From Bacteroidales bacterium (lineage in GTDB: Bacteria > Bacteroidota > Bacteroidia > Bacteroidales > UBA4417), in contig JADJHD010000018.1 of the NCBI GenBank assembly GCA_016707705.1, positions 1 to 64,000 on the forward strand: a stretch of 64,000 nucleotides of DNA. Reading direction: 5' to 3'. Under the pieces are notes generated by a model. That model was not told the DNA's origin. It saw only the letters and a program-made list of their open reading frames with translations, and searched no databases. Positions 1 to 9,467 of this stretch are shown here, one piece after another; position 1 is the first letter of the stretch, and every line of letters begins with the position of its first letter. The position numbers and the translations under genes were made by a program.

Positions 1-1226
1 TAAAGCACTATGCCCATATGCAGTGTCTCTGTTACCTGTTTGGTTGTAGACTGCTTACAAACCCCTCCGCTAGTGTTGTAGCTTCCTGACGTATTGAAGA
101 CATTGATTGAACACCAATGGCAGCATTATTCCGCCGTATGTGTTGGAATACAACATGGGCCCCTAAAGCTGTGTGTATTGGTTCTACCATAGGTGTTATG
201 TTCCAGGGACTGTATGCCATAGGCCGTCAGGTCAAATCCGGTAGTATTGTTCATTAGGAATTATAACCCATAGCTGTGTTACCCGTTCCTGAAACATTCG
301 AAAAAGAGACCGGTATCCAACGGCAACATTACTATATCCTGTAGTGTTATTAAACAAGGATTTCAGCCAACAGTTGTATTTCCGGAAGCAAAAGTGCTTT
401 GAATACAGAGCATTAAAACCTATTGCCGTGTTCTCTCTTCCGCAATATTGGAGTATAGTGCATGCGAGCCAGAAGCTGTATTGTGTATACCTGTGGTATT
501 GGAATTCAGGGAATTTACACCGTTGGCTGTGTTATCATGCCCATTTGTATTAGAATAAAGACTTCGGAAACCACTTGCAGTATTAAAATATCCTGTTGAG
601 TTAGTAAAGAGGGAATACAAGCCATTTGCTGTATTGTATGTACCAGTGGTATTGGAAAACAGTGACTGGGTACCGAAGGCAGTGTTGAAAGAACCGTTTG
701 TATTTGTATAGAGTGACTGATATCCGCGCGGTATTGAAATCACCAAATGCATTTGCGTTAAGGGCATTGACACCAATAGAGGTATTTGTTGTAACATTTC
801 CGCTTCCCCTGCCAATTGTGACACCATTTATACGTGCATCACCATTAACATCAAGTAATGCTGCCGGAGCATTGGTACCAATCCCTACATTGCCACCCGT
901 ATTGTAGTAAATACTGTTGCCATTGCTTGTCCACTGTCCGCTGCCGGATCCAACCTTTATCCATTCGGGTGCTTCGCAGGTGTCCCGGCATTATAGTATA
1001 GCCCAGTGGAGCCACCGTCTGATAGATAATCAGTCCGGTTGCTGATTTGCAATAGATGTTTTCTGACCATTTGTCATTCTGGGCACAAGAAACTCTTGGT
1101 TGTGCTTTTCACATCCATCATGGCAGAGTTTTCCGGGGCTGAGCCATCAGTATTAATCGCCACCTGTGCATTAACCCGGCCAATTGTTAGAAAGAACAGT
1201 AGTAAAATCCCGGTAGTTAGTTTCAT
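1..1226 (-). pseudogene. Broken S74-chaperone fibre-like protein, copy 1 (3' end outside window)
   Basis: The start at 1226 gives a signal peptide (MKLTTGILLLFFLTIGRVNA) followed by QVAINTDGS and NSAMMDVKST, the N-terminal module shared with the four genes to the right. The frame breaks at once: where the paralogues read GFLVPRMT, a one-base deletion near 1090 gives a stop. Further one- or two-base shifts lie near 1045, 975, 740 and 430. Between them recognisable pieces remain: GSGSGQWTSNG, VGIGTNAP, and head repeats of the form NTA.G..SLYSNT.G at about 420-740. The C-terminal part, expected to hold the S74 domain, lies beyond position 1. At least five indels plus substitutions point to a decayed gene; low base quality at a contig edge is the alternative. 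It sits 10 bp downstream of the next copy, so both were probably one transcript. Confidence 0.75.
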
Positions 1227-1236
1227 GGAATCTGAG

Positions 1237-2651
1237 TTATTTGGAGTTTTGGATTAGTTCAAGTACCATTTGCTTAAGCTCATCTATCTGGGCTTGCTGG
1301 TTTTCGATAGTTTTTTGCTGTGCTTCTATCTTTAATTTCTGTGAATTATTATCCGTATTCAGTTCCTGCACTGCCTTCACCAAAGGCACAACAAAATCAG
1401 AGTACCTTAAGGCATAAACATCCTTATCATTCTTCGGAGCATCCACTCCTGAAAAATCATATCCCAACTGCTGAGCTGCCTTTTCCACTTCCTGGGCTAC
1501 AAAACCTGAGGTGATTCCGCTCATGGATTCACCCTTAAAGGCTGCATCAACTCCAATATAGGCATTGATGGCATTGCGGTTCAGGCGGTAGGTTACCGGA
1601 CGGAGCTGGGTAATGAAGGAAAGCCCCGGCACATTTTCACTCAGATTTTCCTGAAACGCCCATCGGAGATATTGCTCCAGTTGACATAGCCGCCGATAGA
1701 ATTAACAAAAACATTGCCGATGCGAACCTGGTCGGTAGCGGTGGCAGAAGCATCGATACCAAGGGTGGTTGTATTGGACAGGTTCGATGTATTTGGGCCA
1801 GTATTATAGCCAATTGCTGTATTATACGAGCCATTTACATTTTGTGTTAAAGAACTGGCTCCGACGGCAGTGTTCTGAAATCCACTTGAGGTGTTATATC
1901 CTGCAGTATAACCTACTGCCACATTTGAAGAGCCTGAGGATATTCTTTCTAATGACTCTGAACCCACAGCTGTATTCTGAATACCGGTGATGTTGCCTCC
2001 AATGGATGATGGCCCTAACATAGAGCAATAACCTATCGCAATATTGTCAGCGTTATAGGGAGTTAACAGGTTATTTGATTTATACAATGCATTTGCACCA
2101 ATTGCGACTGACCGGAACCTGCCTTATTCAAGAGGAGTGCAGAAATTCCTATAGCAGTGTTATTATCCCCTGTCACATTACTGGATAAGAAGCATAACTC
2201 CAGTTGCGGTGTTATTTAAAATATTCCCACCACCTCTTCCAATTGTATGCCCGTTAAATTTAGCATCCCCATTAACCTCCAGCAATGCTGAAGGAGCATT
2301 CGTGCCAATCCCGACATTTCCCGCACTATAGTATAGGTTACTGCCATTGCTTGTCCATTGCCCGCTGCCTGAACCAACCTTAATCCAGTCGGGTACTGCA
2401 GCTGTCCCGGCATTATAGTAGAGCCCTGTGGAGCCATCGGTTTGATAGATTATCAGTCCGGTTGCAGGATTTGAAATAGCCGTTTTCTGATCCTGAGTCA
2501 TCCTGGGAACGAGAAAACCCTTATCTGTGGCTTTAACATCCAGCATGGCAGAATTATCAGGGCTTGTACCATCGGTATTAATCGCTACCTGCGATTTTAT
2601 TGACAGAGTTAAGAGTATGAGTACTCCAAGTGTAAGTATTAGCTTTTTCAT
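1237..2651 (-). pseudogene. Broken S74-chaperone fibre-like protein, copy 2
   Basis: A paralogue of the intact genes to the right, split into three frames. The 5' piece (2651 to about 2178) has signal peptide MKKLILTLGVLILLTLSIKS, then QVAINTDG, NSAMLDVKAT and FLVPRMTQDQKTAI, the shared N-terminal module, and a linker VGIGTNAPSALLEVNG. The middle piece (about 2087-1641) carries YadA-head-like repeats (NTAVGSESL, NVAVGYTAGYN) and the run-up to the chaperone domain ending SDGRFRK. The 3' piece (1632-1237) is the S74 chaperone domain: PGLSFITQLRPVTYRLN, FVAQEVEKAAQQLGYDFSG, YSDFVVPLVKAVQELN, then a coiled coil. At least three indels separate them, near 2178, 2115 and 1636; the last looks like loss of one A from an A-run just after the SDGR cleavage motif. 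The chaperone piece is therefore out of frame with the fibre. Confidence 0.8.
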
Positions 2652-2810
2652 GAAATGTGTATTAATAAATATCAATTCGCCCTCTTGTTTGGAGGGGATT
2701 TAGAAATCAGAATTGTTACGGCTGTTCTCTTTTATACCAGATTGGGCTTTTGGTAATAAAGCGAAAACATATGCACAAAAATAAATATAAACTTTTGATT
2801 TACTAATACA

Positions 2811-2842
2811 AAGAAGTCCGACTTCAGAAAATCGGACTTCTT
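2811..2842 (-). terminator. Hairpin after the intact fibre gene at 2867-5638
   Basis: A perfect 11-bp inverted repeat (AAGAAGTCCGA at 2811-2821, TCGGACTTCTT at 2832-2842) with a 10-base loop lies 25 bp beyond the stop codon of the upstream gene. On the minus strand it is followed by TTTGTATT. It probably ends the three-gene transcript from 9467 and separates it from the two broken copies. Confidence 0.7.
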
Positions 2843-2866
2843 CACAACTTCTTTTTTAAAATAATT

Positions 2867-5638
2867 CTATTTGCTTATACCGGCTTGTTGCACCTGTGCT
2901 TTAAGAACTTCCAATTCTGCCCGCAGCTCTTCAATCATTTTTCTCTGTTCCTGATTGGTATCATTCAGCTCCTGCACTGCTTTTACAAGGGGAACCACAA
3001 ACTCCGAATATCTTAATCCATAAAGATCCTTTTCGTTCTTAGGAGCATCCACCCCACTGAAGTTATATCCGGTTTCCTGCGCAGCTTTTTCTACTTCCTG
3101 GGCAATGAAGCCACTATAGTAAATCTGTTCCTTCTCCTTAATGCCAGAATCATCGCCAGCTTCCTGCAGGTTGCTTGTCATTTCCGGTTTCAGATATGCA
3201 TTTATTCCTTCGAGATCCAGGGTATAGGTTACAGGTTTTAACTTGCTGATAAATGATAATCCGGCAACATTTTCATGCACATTCTTCTTGAAACGTCCAT
3301 CTGAAAGATTGGTCCAGCCGATGTATCCGCCAATGCTGGTAACTGCCACATTCCCAATGCGGATCTGACTGGAGGCTGTCACAACAGCACTATATCCCAG
3401 GGCTGTGCTATTTGCAGTCCCGGTAAAATTTGTTCCACTGCTTGCACCAATAAAAGTTGAATTTGAACTTGAGTATGCTCCTCCTGCTGAAGTTCCCAGG
3501 CCTGTGTTATTCGACTGTACAGTCACTCCGTAAAGGGCATTGAATCCTACAGCAGTATTATAGTGCCCTGACTGATTGGCCGGTAATGTAATGACACCTA
3601 AGGCAGTATTCCCTACACCTGAGTAATTGTTGGTAAGGCTTTTGTCTCCTATTGCTGTGTTGTGTGATCCAGTGGTATTATTTTTTAGTGCTCTGTTACC
3701 AATTGCTGTGAGAAACTTCTCAGAGTTCACATCATTCAGCAGGAAGAGTGCGGAGTCTCCTATTGCAATGCTCCCGCTGTTTGTAGAGGTATTATACATT
3801 GCATAGGACCCTATGGCAATGTTATGACCTCCACTGCTAAGCATGGTAAGAGCCTGAGGTCCGACGGCTATATTATTGTCGCCGGACAGGTTATACTGAA
3901 GAGCATTGTACCCGGCAGCAATATTGCTGCTTCCGGTAGTGTTGGCACCCAGGGCGGAGGTTCCGACTGCAATATTTTTTCCTCCGCTTGAGGTAGCCGT
4001 TAATGAATTGGACCCTATAGCAACATTATAGTTGCCTGTATTTGATGCCGGATTATCTGAACCTTTTAGCGCATTATATCCTACAGCCACGTTTGAATTA
4101 TTGAAAGCTACAGTTGAATTGCTGGCATTGGACATGGCATAGGCTCCAACAGCTGTTGCCTGTGATCCGGCAACATTCCAAAAAAGGGAATTTATTCCGA
4201 TTGATACATTCTGACCCCCGGTACCATTTTGACTCATTGCATTATTCCCAATCGCAACATTACCAATGCCGGAAGTATTCAAACCAAGTGAATAGCCACC
4301 GAAAGCATTATTGTCGGTACCCGTTGTATTGCTTCCAAGGCTCTGATAGCCAAAAGCCTGATTGTATGAACCTGTTGTGATATTTGACATACTCACATGT
4401 CCAAAGGCGGAGTTCATATTCCCGGTGGTAATGGTCCTCATCGACCTGTATCCTGAGGCTGTATTTCCGCCGCCTGTATTGGCAGATGCCGTTACTGATC
4501 CCCTTAAAGCTTCATAACCTAATGCTGTATTATAATTGTTATAGGATGAGGTTGTATTATTCGCATACTGCATTGCATTTGTTCCGACGGCTGTGGCATA
4601 GCTCCCTGTTACACATGAATAAAGTGCATTTTGCCCGATAGCCAGGTTACTTGATCCGGTTGTATTGGAGTAAAGCGCTGCCTGTCCAAAAGCAGTATTG
4701 CTTGCTCCAATTGTGTTGGAGGCCAGACTGTAGGAACCCACTGAACTATTATTACTGCCTTGTGTATTGGCAAATTGCGAGTTATATCCTACTGAAGAAT
4801 TCTGACTTCCCAGTTGGTTACTAAATAGTGTGGATGTTCCAAGCCCTACGTTGTTTGAACCAATTGTATTATTGAGCATGGATTGGAAGCCGATGGCTGT
4901 ATTGTTGTTGCCTGTGTTGGATGCAGGAGCAGTGGAACCGCGTAGCGCTTCAAATCCGACAGCAACATTTGCAACTGTGCCTAAGCCCGCATTGCTGTTC
5001 GCATAATACATTGCCCTGGAGCCGATAGCTGTTGCACCTAGTCCGCTGGTTGCACTGTTAAGGGCTTCGTTTCCAATAGCTGTATTATGGTTGCCCGTTA
5101 TGTCCGATTTGAGTGCAAGATTACCAAAGGCTGAATTATTACCTCCGCTGTTGTTGGCAAAACCAGACTGGTATCCAAAAAAGGTGTTCACTGTACCGAT
5201 TGTATTGGAGTTTCCAGATTGATATCCCAGAAAGGTATTCATCAATCCATTGTCAATCCTGCCGGCTTTCTGATTAAACACCCTGAAATTCAAAGGCTTG
5301 TTATCCGTAGTTCCAATAAAATTTGTCGCATCAACGGTGCCGGAATTTCCGGTGGTAAGCCATCCTGAAGAAGAAACCAGCAGTGAAATCCAGCCTGTGG
5401 CTCCGGTATATACCTGAAACTGATTCAAATCAGTGTCAAAAACCAGAAGTCCGGTTGCAGGAGAAGCAATGGCAAGTTTCTGGGCAGTGGTCATTCTTGG
5501 GGAGAGAAAACCCTGGGTGGTGGATTTCACATCCAGCATTGCTGAATTGTCGGGGGTGGAACCATCGGTGTTAATGGCAACCTGCGAGCTTACTGTTAAT
5601 CCAAGGGATAGGAGAACTAAAAGTAATAGATTTTTCAT
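2867..5638 (-). CDS. Secreted fibre-like protein, YadA-head-like repeats plus C-terminal S74 chaperone (923 aa)
   Basis: The chosen start (MKNLLLLVLLSLG, 5638) opens directly into a signal peptide; an in-frame ATG at 5674 would add 12 polar residues. The mature protein starts SQVAINTDGSTPDNSAMLDV, then FLSPRMTTAQKLAI, the N-terminal module of this family. About 600 residues of head-type repeats follow (pattern NTAIGYNAL..NTTGS.N), expected to form a trimeric left-handed beta-roll. The last ~170 residues are the intramolecular chaperone: IRIGNVAVTSIGGYIGW, SDGRFKKNV, SFISKLKPVTYTL, SGFIAQEVEKAAQETGYNFSG, YSEFVVPLVKAVQELN and a terminal coiled coil. In phage endosialidases this domain trimerises the fibre and then cuts itself off at the Ser-Asp bond of SDxRxK, which is intact here. 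No T9SS signal is visible. It is last in a probable operon with the two genes to its right (22-bp gap). Ligand and function are unknown. Confidence 0.85.
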   Translation of the reverse strand: MKNLLLLVLLSLGLTVSSQVAINTDGSTPDNSAMLDVKSTTQGFLSPRMTTAQKLAIASPATGLLVFDTDLNQFQVYTGATGWISLLVSSSGWLTTGNSGTVDATNFIGTTDNKPLNFRVFNQKAGRIDNGLMNTFLGYQSGNSNTIGTVNTFFGYQSGFANNSGGNNSAFGNLALKSDITGNHNTAIGNEALNSATSGLGATAIGSRAMYYANSNAGLGTVANVAVGFEALRGSTAPASNTGNNNTAIGFQSMLNNTIGSNNVGLGTSTLFSNQLGSQNSSVGYNSQFANTQGSNNSSVGSYSLASNTIGASNTAFGQAALYSNTTGSSNLAIGQNALYSCVTGSYATAVGTNAMQYANNTTSSYNNYNTALGYEALRGSVTASANTGGGNTASGYRSMRTITTGNMNSAFGHVSMSNITTGSYNQAFGYQSLGSNTTGTDNNAFGGYSLGLNTSGIGNVAIGNNAMSQNGTGGQNVSIGINSLFWNVAGSQATAVGAYAMSNASNSTVAFNNSNVAVGYNALKGSDNPASNTGNYNVAIGSNSLTATSSGGKNIAVGTSALGANTTGSSNIAAGYNALQYNLSGDNNIAVGPQALTMLSSGGHNIAIGSYAMYNTSTNSGSIAIGDSALFLLNDVNSEKFLTAIGNRALKNNTTGSHNTAIGDKSLTNNYSGVGNTALGVITLPANQSGHYNTAVGFNALYGVTVQSNNTGLGTSAGGAYSSSNSTFIGASSGTNFTGTANSTALGYSAVVTASSQIRIGNVAVTSIGGYIGWTNLSDGRFKKNVHENVAGLSFISKLKPVTYTLDLEGINAYLKPEMTSNLQEAGDDSGIKEKEQIYYSGFIAQEVEKAAQETGYNFSGVDAPKNEKDLYGLRYSEFVVPLVKAVQELNDTNQEQRKMIEELRAELEVLKAQVQQAGISK

Positions 5639-5660
5639 GGGTCTTACTTGTTTACAGGAC

Positions 5661-7541
5661 TTATTTGGATTCAAGTTTTTCGAGTCTTTGCATTAGCTTT
5701 TCATTCTGAGCCTTCATCTCTTCAATAGAGGCGCTCATAGAAACAATGGTTTGCTTAAGCTCATCATTCTGAACTTTCTGAGCTTCGTTAACGGCATTCA
5801 ACTCCTGCACAGCCTTAACCAATGGCATGACAAACTCGCTATACCTGAGCCCATACAATCCATCAGCAGTTTCCGGTTTATCCACCCCATTGAAATCATA
5901 GCCAATATCGGCTGATGCCTTTGCTACTTCCTGAGCAATAAAACCGGTCATCCTGATCTTTTCGATATCGTATTTACCAGTCCAGTCTTCGGTATTCTTC
6001 TGACCTTCATATAAAAGCTCGTTCTGTTTATGAATATTCAGGTTGTAGGTCACAGGTCGTAGTTTCAGGATGAAATCCAAACCTGGTACATTTTCAAGTA
6101 CATTTTCCTTAATGCGTCCATCGCTGTATATCGACATCAGGACCTGTCCCTGTATCCTTGTGACGGAAGTATTTCCCAGGTCAATGGAATTATTGATGCT
6201 TGAAGCACTGCCTGCACCGTATCCAAAGCCTGACCAGTTAGACAGATTTAGAGTTGAAGGTCCTGAAAAATTACCAACTGAGGTACAGTAACTTCCCAAT
6301 GTGGCATAAGTGAGTGAATATTCACCAATTGCAACATTACTGTTACCGATTGTATTGGCTCTTAAAGCAGATGCACCAATAGCTGTATTGGAGGAACCAG
6401 TAGTATTTTGCTCCATTGACCAATTTCCGATTGCAGTATTATTATAGCCTCCTGTATTGGTCACCATGGAATTTCCGCCATAAGCAACGTTATTTGATCC
6501 TGTAGTATTTGCAGACATGCAACTGGATCCAGTTGCCACATTTCCGTTCCCGGTAGTGTTATTCATCAGCGATTGGTAGCCAATGGCAGTATTCCATTGG
6601 CCCGTATTGGCAGATGGAGTATTACTACCCATTAAAGCCCGAACGCCTATTGCTGTATTACTGGTAATTCTTCCTGAGGTTCTGTTATCGGCATAATACA
6701 TTGCATAATATCCAAACGCAGTGCTCAGGTAATTTGATTTATTGGAATACAAGGCACTATGTCCAGATGCAGTATTCCCATATCCATCTGTATTCGAATG
6801 CAATGCATTAACGCCTGTGCCGGAATTTGCAAAGCCTGTCAAGTTTTCTGCCAAAGCATTCAGACCAATAGCTGTGTTTTCTACTCCTGATAAATTGTTA
6901 TATAACGCTCCTGCACCTACAGCTGTATTGTTATTTCCAGAAATGTTATTCTCTAAAGCAGCTTGACCAACAGCAGTATTGGCTGTTCCACTGGTGTTAC
7001 TATACAAGGCATAATAGCCATTGGCAGTATTACTTGAGGCTGTTGTGACTGAATAGAGGCTAAATGCACCTGTTGCTGTATTCAATGAACCTGAAGAAAT
7101 GGAATAGAGCGACTTGAATCCAAGAGAAGTGTTATACAACTGATGATCAATTGCTCCGGCAGGCTGGTTATTCACCTTAATTTTCAGGGCAACATTATCA
7201 GTTGTTCCAATAAAATTAGAAGTTGCAGAAGTTCCGCTGTTTCCACTCAATCCCCAGCCTGCTCCATTGCCGGAAATAATCCATGCAGGACTGGCAGGGG
7301 TTCCTGAGTTATAGTAGAAACCAGGGGTATTGTCTGTTTGATAGATCATCAGTCCGGTTGCAGGACTTGCAATCGCGTTGCGCTGGGCAAGTGTCATTCT
7401 GGGAGCCAGGAAACCCTTATTGGTGGATTTCACATCCAGAATTGCTGAATTGTCGGGGGCGGAGCCATCGGTGTTAACAGCAACCTGTGCACTAACAGTA
7501 ATTCCAAGGGAAAGGGAAATAAGAAATAAAAGTTTTTTCAT
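5661..7541 (-). CDS. Secreted fibre-like protein, YadA-head-like repeats plus C-terminal S74 chaperone (626 aa)
   Basis: Signal peptide MKKLLFLISLSLGITVSAQ, then VAVNTDGSAPDNSAILDVKS and FLAPRMTLAQRNAIASPATG, then TDNTPGFYYNSG. Residues ~140-440 are head repeats (NTAVGQAALENNISGNNNTA and similar). The chaperone domain starts near residue 465 with the cleavage motif SDGRIKENV, then VPGLDFILKLRPVTYNLN, RMTGFIAQEVAKASADIGYD, YSEFVMPLVKAVQELN and a ~45-residue terminal coiled coil. The chaperone carries an insertion (NELLYEGQKNTEDW) that is shared with the 7560-9467 paralogue but not with 2867-5638, so these two are the closest pair. Middle gene of the probable operon (18-bp and 22-bp gaps). Secreted or surface location is inferred from the signal peptide only. 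Confidence 0.85.
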   Translation of the reverse strand: MKKLLFLISLSLGITVSAQVAVNTDGSAPDNSAILDVKSTNKGFLAPRMTLAQRNAIASPATGLMIYQTDNTPGFYYNSGTPASPAWIISGNGAGWGLSGNSGTSATSNFIGTTDNVALKIKVNNQPAGAIDHQLYNTSLGFKSLYSISSGSLNTATGAFSLYSVTTASSNTANGYYALYSNTSGTANTAVGQAALENNISGNNNTAVGAGALYNNLSGVENTAIGLNALAENLTGFANSGTGVNALHSNTDGYGNTASGHSALYSNKSNYLSTAFGYYAMYYADNRTSGRITSNTAIGVRALMGSNTPSANTGQWNTAIGYQSLMNNTTGNGNVATGSSCMSANTTGSNNVAYGGNSMVTNTGGYNNTAIGNWSMEQNTTGSSNTAIGASALRANTIGNSNVAIGEYSLTYATLGSYCTSVGNFSGPSTLNLSNWSGFGYGAGSASSINNSIDLGNTSVTRIQGQVLMSIYSDGRIKENVLENVPGLDFILKLRPVTYNLNIHKQNELLYEGQKNTEDWTGKYDIEKIRMTGFIAQEVAKASADIGYDFNGVDKPETADGLYGLRYSEFVMPLVKAVQELNAVNEAQKVQNDELKQTIVSMSASIEEMKAQNEKLMQRLEKLESK

Positions 7542-7559
7542 GGACGAGAGTTTAGCTTA

Positions 7560-9467
7560 TTATCTGGATTCAAGTGATTCTATACGTTTTTTTAAAAGTT
7601 CATTTTGTTCCTTCAGCAATTCAATTGATTGACTCATGGCATCAATAGTGCTTTGCATCATTTTTTCTTTCTCCTGCAGATCTTCATTCTTTAAATTTTG
7701 AGACTCATTAACGGCATTCAATTCCTGCACAGCCTTAACCAGCGGCATAACAAACTCTGTATATCTGAGACTATACAATCCATCAGCCGTTTCCGGTTTA
7801 TCCACCCCATTGAAATCATAGCCAATATCGGCTGATGCCTTTGCAACTTCCTGGGCAATAAATCCTGTCATCCGGATTTTTTCGATATCGTACTTCCCGG
7901 GCCAGTCTTCGGTATTCTTCTGGCCTTTGTACAGAATTTCATTTTGCCTGTGGATGTTCAGATTATAGGTAACCGGGCGAAGTTTAAGGATGAAATCCAG
8001 TCCGGGTACATTGGCAACAATATTATCCTTGATACGCTCATCGCTGTATAGTGACATTGGTACCTGGCCCTGGATACGCATCACAGATGTGTTGCCAATT
8101 TCTACCGAATTGCTGATGCTTAGCGAACTGCCTGCGTTGGACCCTATCCCTGTCCAATTACTCAGAGATGTTGAATTAGGATAAGCATGGTCCCCAACAC
8201 CGGTATTGTAACTGCCTGTCAAATTAGTATACAATGCATTATGACCGAATCCGCTATTATAAAATCCAGTTGTATTGGATCTCAGTGCCCATGATCCATT
8301 TGCAGTATTATAATTACCCGTTTCATTAAGTTCCATCGCCCAGTTTCCATAGGCAGCATTTTCCTGGCCGGTAGTATTGGTTGCCAATGTATTGCCCCCA
8401 TAAACCGCATTATTTGAGCCTGTAGTGTTTGCTAATAATGAAGATACACCGGTTGCGGTATTCCCGCTACCGGAAGTGTTATTCAACATTGATTGATAGC
8501 CTGTCGCTGTATTCCATTGTCCGGTATTGTTTGAAGAAACATTACTGCCAAGAAGTGCTTGATATCCAATAGCGGTATTATAGGTTGCTCTGCCGGTTAT
8601 CCGGCTATCTGCATGCCCCATCGCCCAGGTTCCAATAGCTACACTATAGCTATTTGCTTTGTTATCACTTAAGGCATTTGCTCCAATTGCTACGTTGTTA
8701 TTTCCTACGGTATTGTAATACATAGCATTATATCCAATTGCCGTATTATCTTCACCTGTTGTATTTAGGTAAAGAGATGATTCACCAATTCCAGTATTGT
8801 AATATGCTGTGGTACTAGAATGTAGTGCATAATTACCCACAGCAGTGTTGACACCACCAGTTGTATTACTGGCAAGAGCACCATATCCGTCTGCCGTGTT
8901 TGAACTTCCATAAGTATTCTGACCTAGTGCAAAAGTTCCTGTAGCGCAGTTAAATGATCCGTAGGTATTGAGTTGAAGAGCCGACCTGCCAATAGCAATA
9001 TTACTATTCCCGGTAGTATTCGTATTTAAAGCCTGATATCCAAGTGAAGTATTTGTTAAATTGTGGTCTATCCCACCTGCTTTCTGGTTGTTAACCCTGA
9101 ATAAGAGTGCTACATTGTCAGTTGTTCCAATGAAATTGGAAGTACTTGATGTTCCGCTATTACCAGTCAAGCTCCATCCTGAACCTGTACCTGTCAATAC
9201 CCATACCGGGGTGGAACTGTTTCCTGAGTTATAGTAAAACCCGGGGACGTTATCAGTTTGAAAGATCATCAGGCCTGTTGCAGGACTTAGGATCGCATTA
9301 CGCTGAGCCAGTGTCATTCGGGGAATAAGCAACCCCTGGGTGGTGGATTTCACATCCAGCATGGCAGAATTGTCGGGTAAACTTCCATCGGAATTTATTG
9401 CAACCTGGGAAAGGGAGATTTTGCTGCATAGCAAAACCAGACTGATCAAAAGTAACAGTCGAATCAT
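7560..9467 (-). CDS. Secreted fibre-like protein, YadA-head-like repeats plus C-terminal S74 chaperone (635 aa)
   Basis: First gene of the probable three-gene fibre operon. Signal peptide MIRLLLLISLVLLCSKISLS is followed by QVAINSDGSLPDNSAMLDV and LLIPRMTLAQRNAILSPATG. Head repeats (NTAIGYNAMYYNTVGNNNVA and similar) fill about residues 140-450. The S74 chaperone domain has YSDERIKDN at the cleavage site: the usual Gly after Ser-Asp is Glu, but Ser, Asp, Arg and Lys remain, so self-cleavage may be kept. It continues VPGLDFILKLRPVTYNLN, RMTGFIAQEVAKASADIGYD and YTEFVMPLVKAVQELN, and ends in a longer coiled coil with a Met/Gln/Glu-rich stretch. Head repeats differ in number and order from the paralogues while both ends are conserved, as expected for a fibre evolving by repeat shuffling. 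The upstream gap holds an 11-bp tandem repeat. Confidence 0.85.
   Translation of the reverse strand: MIRLLLLISLVLLCSKISLSQVAINSDGSLPDNSAMLDVKSTTQGLLIPRMTLAQRNAILSPATGLMIFQTDNVPGFYYNSGNSSTPVWVLTGTGSGWSLTGNSGTSSTSNFIGTTDNVALLFRVNNQKAGGIDHNLTNTSLGYQALNTNTTGNSNIAIGRSALQLNTYGSFNCATGTFALGQNTYGSSNTADGYGALASNTTGGVNTAVGNYALHSSTTAYYNTGIGESSLYLNTTGEDNTAIGYNAMYYNTVGNNNVAIGANALSDNKANSYSVAIGTWAMGHADSRITGRATYNTAIGYQALLGSNVSSNNTGQWNTATGYQSMLNNTSGSGNTATGVSSLLANTTGSNNAVYGGNTLATNTTGQENAAYGNWAMELNETGNYNTANGSWALRSNTTGFYNSGFGHNALYTNLTGSYNTGVGDHAYPNSTSLSNWTGIGSNAGSSLSISNSVEIGNTSVMRIQGQVPMSLYSDERIKDNIVANVPGLDFILKLRPVTYNLNIHRQNEILYKGQKNTEDWPGKYDIEKIRMTGFIAQEVAKASADIGYDFNGVDKPETADGLYSLRYTEFVMPLVKAVQELNAVNESQNLKNEDLQEKEKMMQSTIDAMSQSIELLKEQNELLKKRIESLESR

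Noticed and set aside
2776..2783. Promoter box TATTTTTG for the broken fibre copies
   Set aside because: The nearest TTG is 25 bp away, outside the usual spacing, and the box is only one chance match in AT-rich DNA.
1..9467. CRISPR-like regularly spaced repeats
   Set aside because: The regularity is the protein-coding NTAIG..AL repeat of fibre genes; the units vary in sequence and there are no unique spacers or cas genes.
1..9467. Prophage tail-fibre region
   Set aside because: S74 domains occur in phage fibres, but each gene has a signal peptide and no other phage gene (capsid, terminase, integrase) is present.
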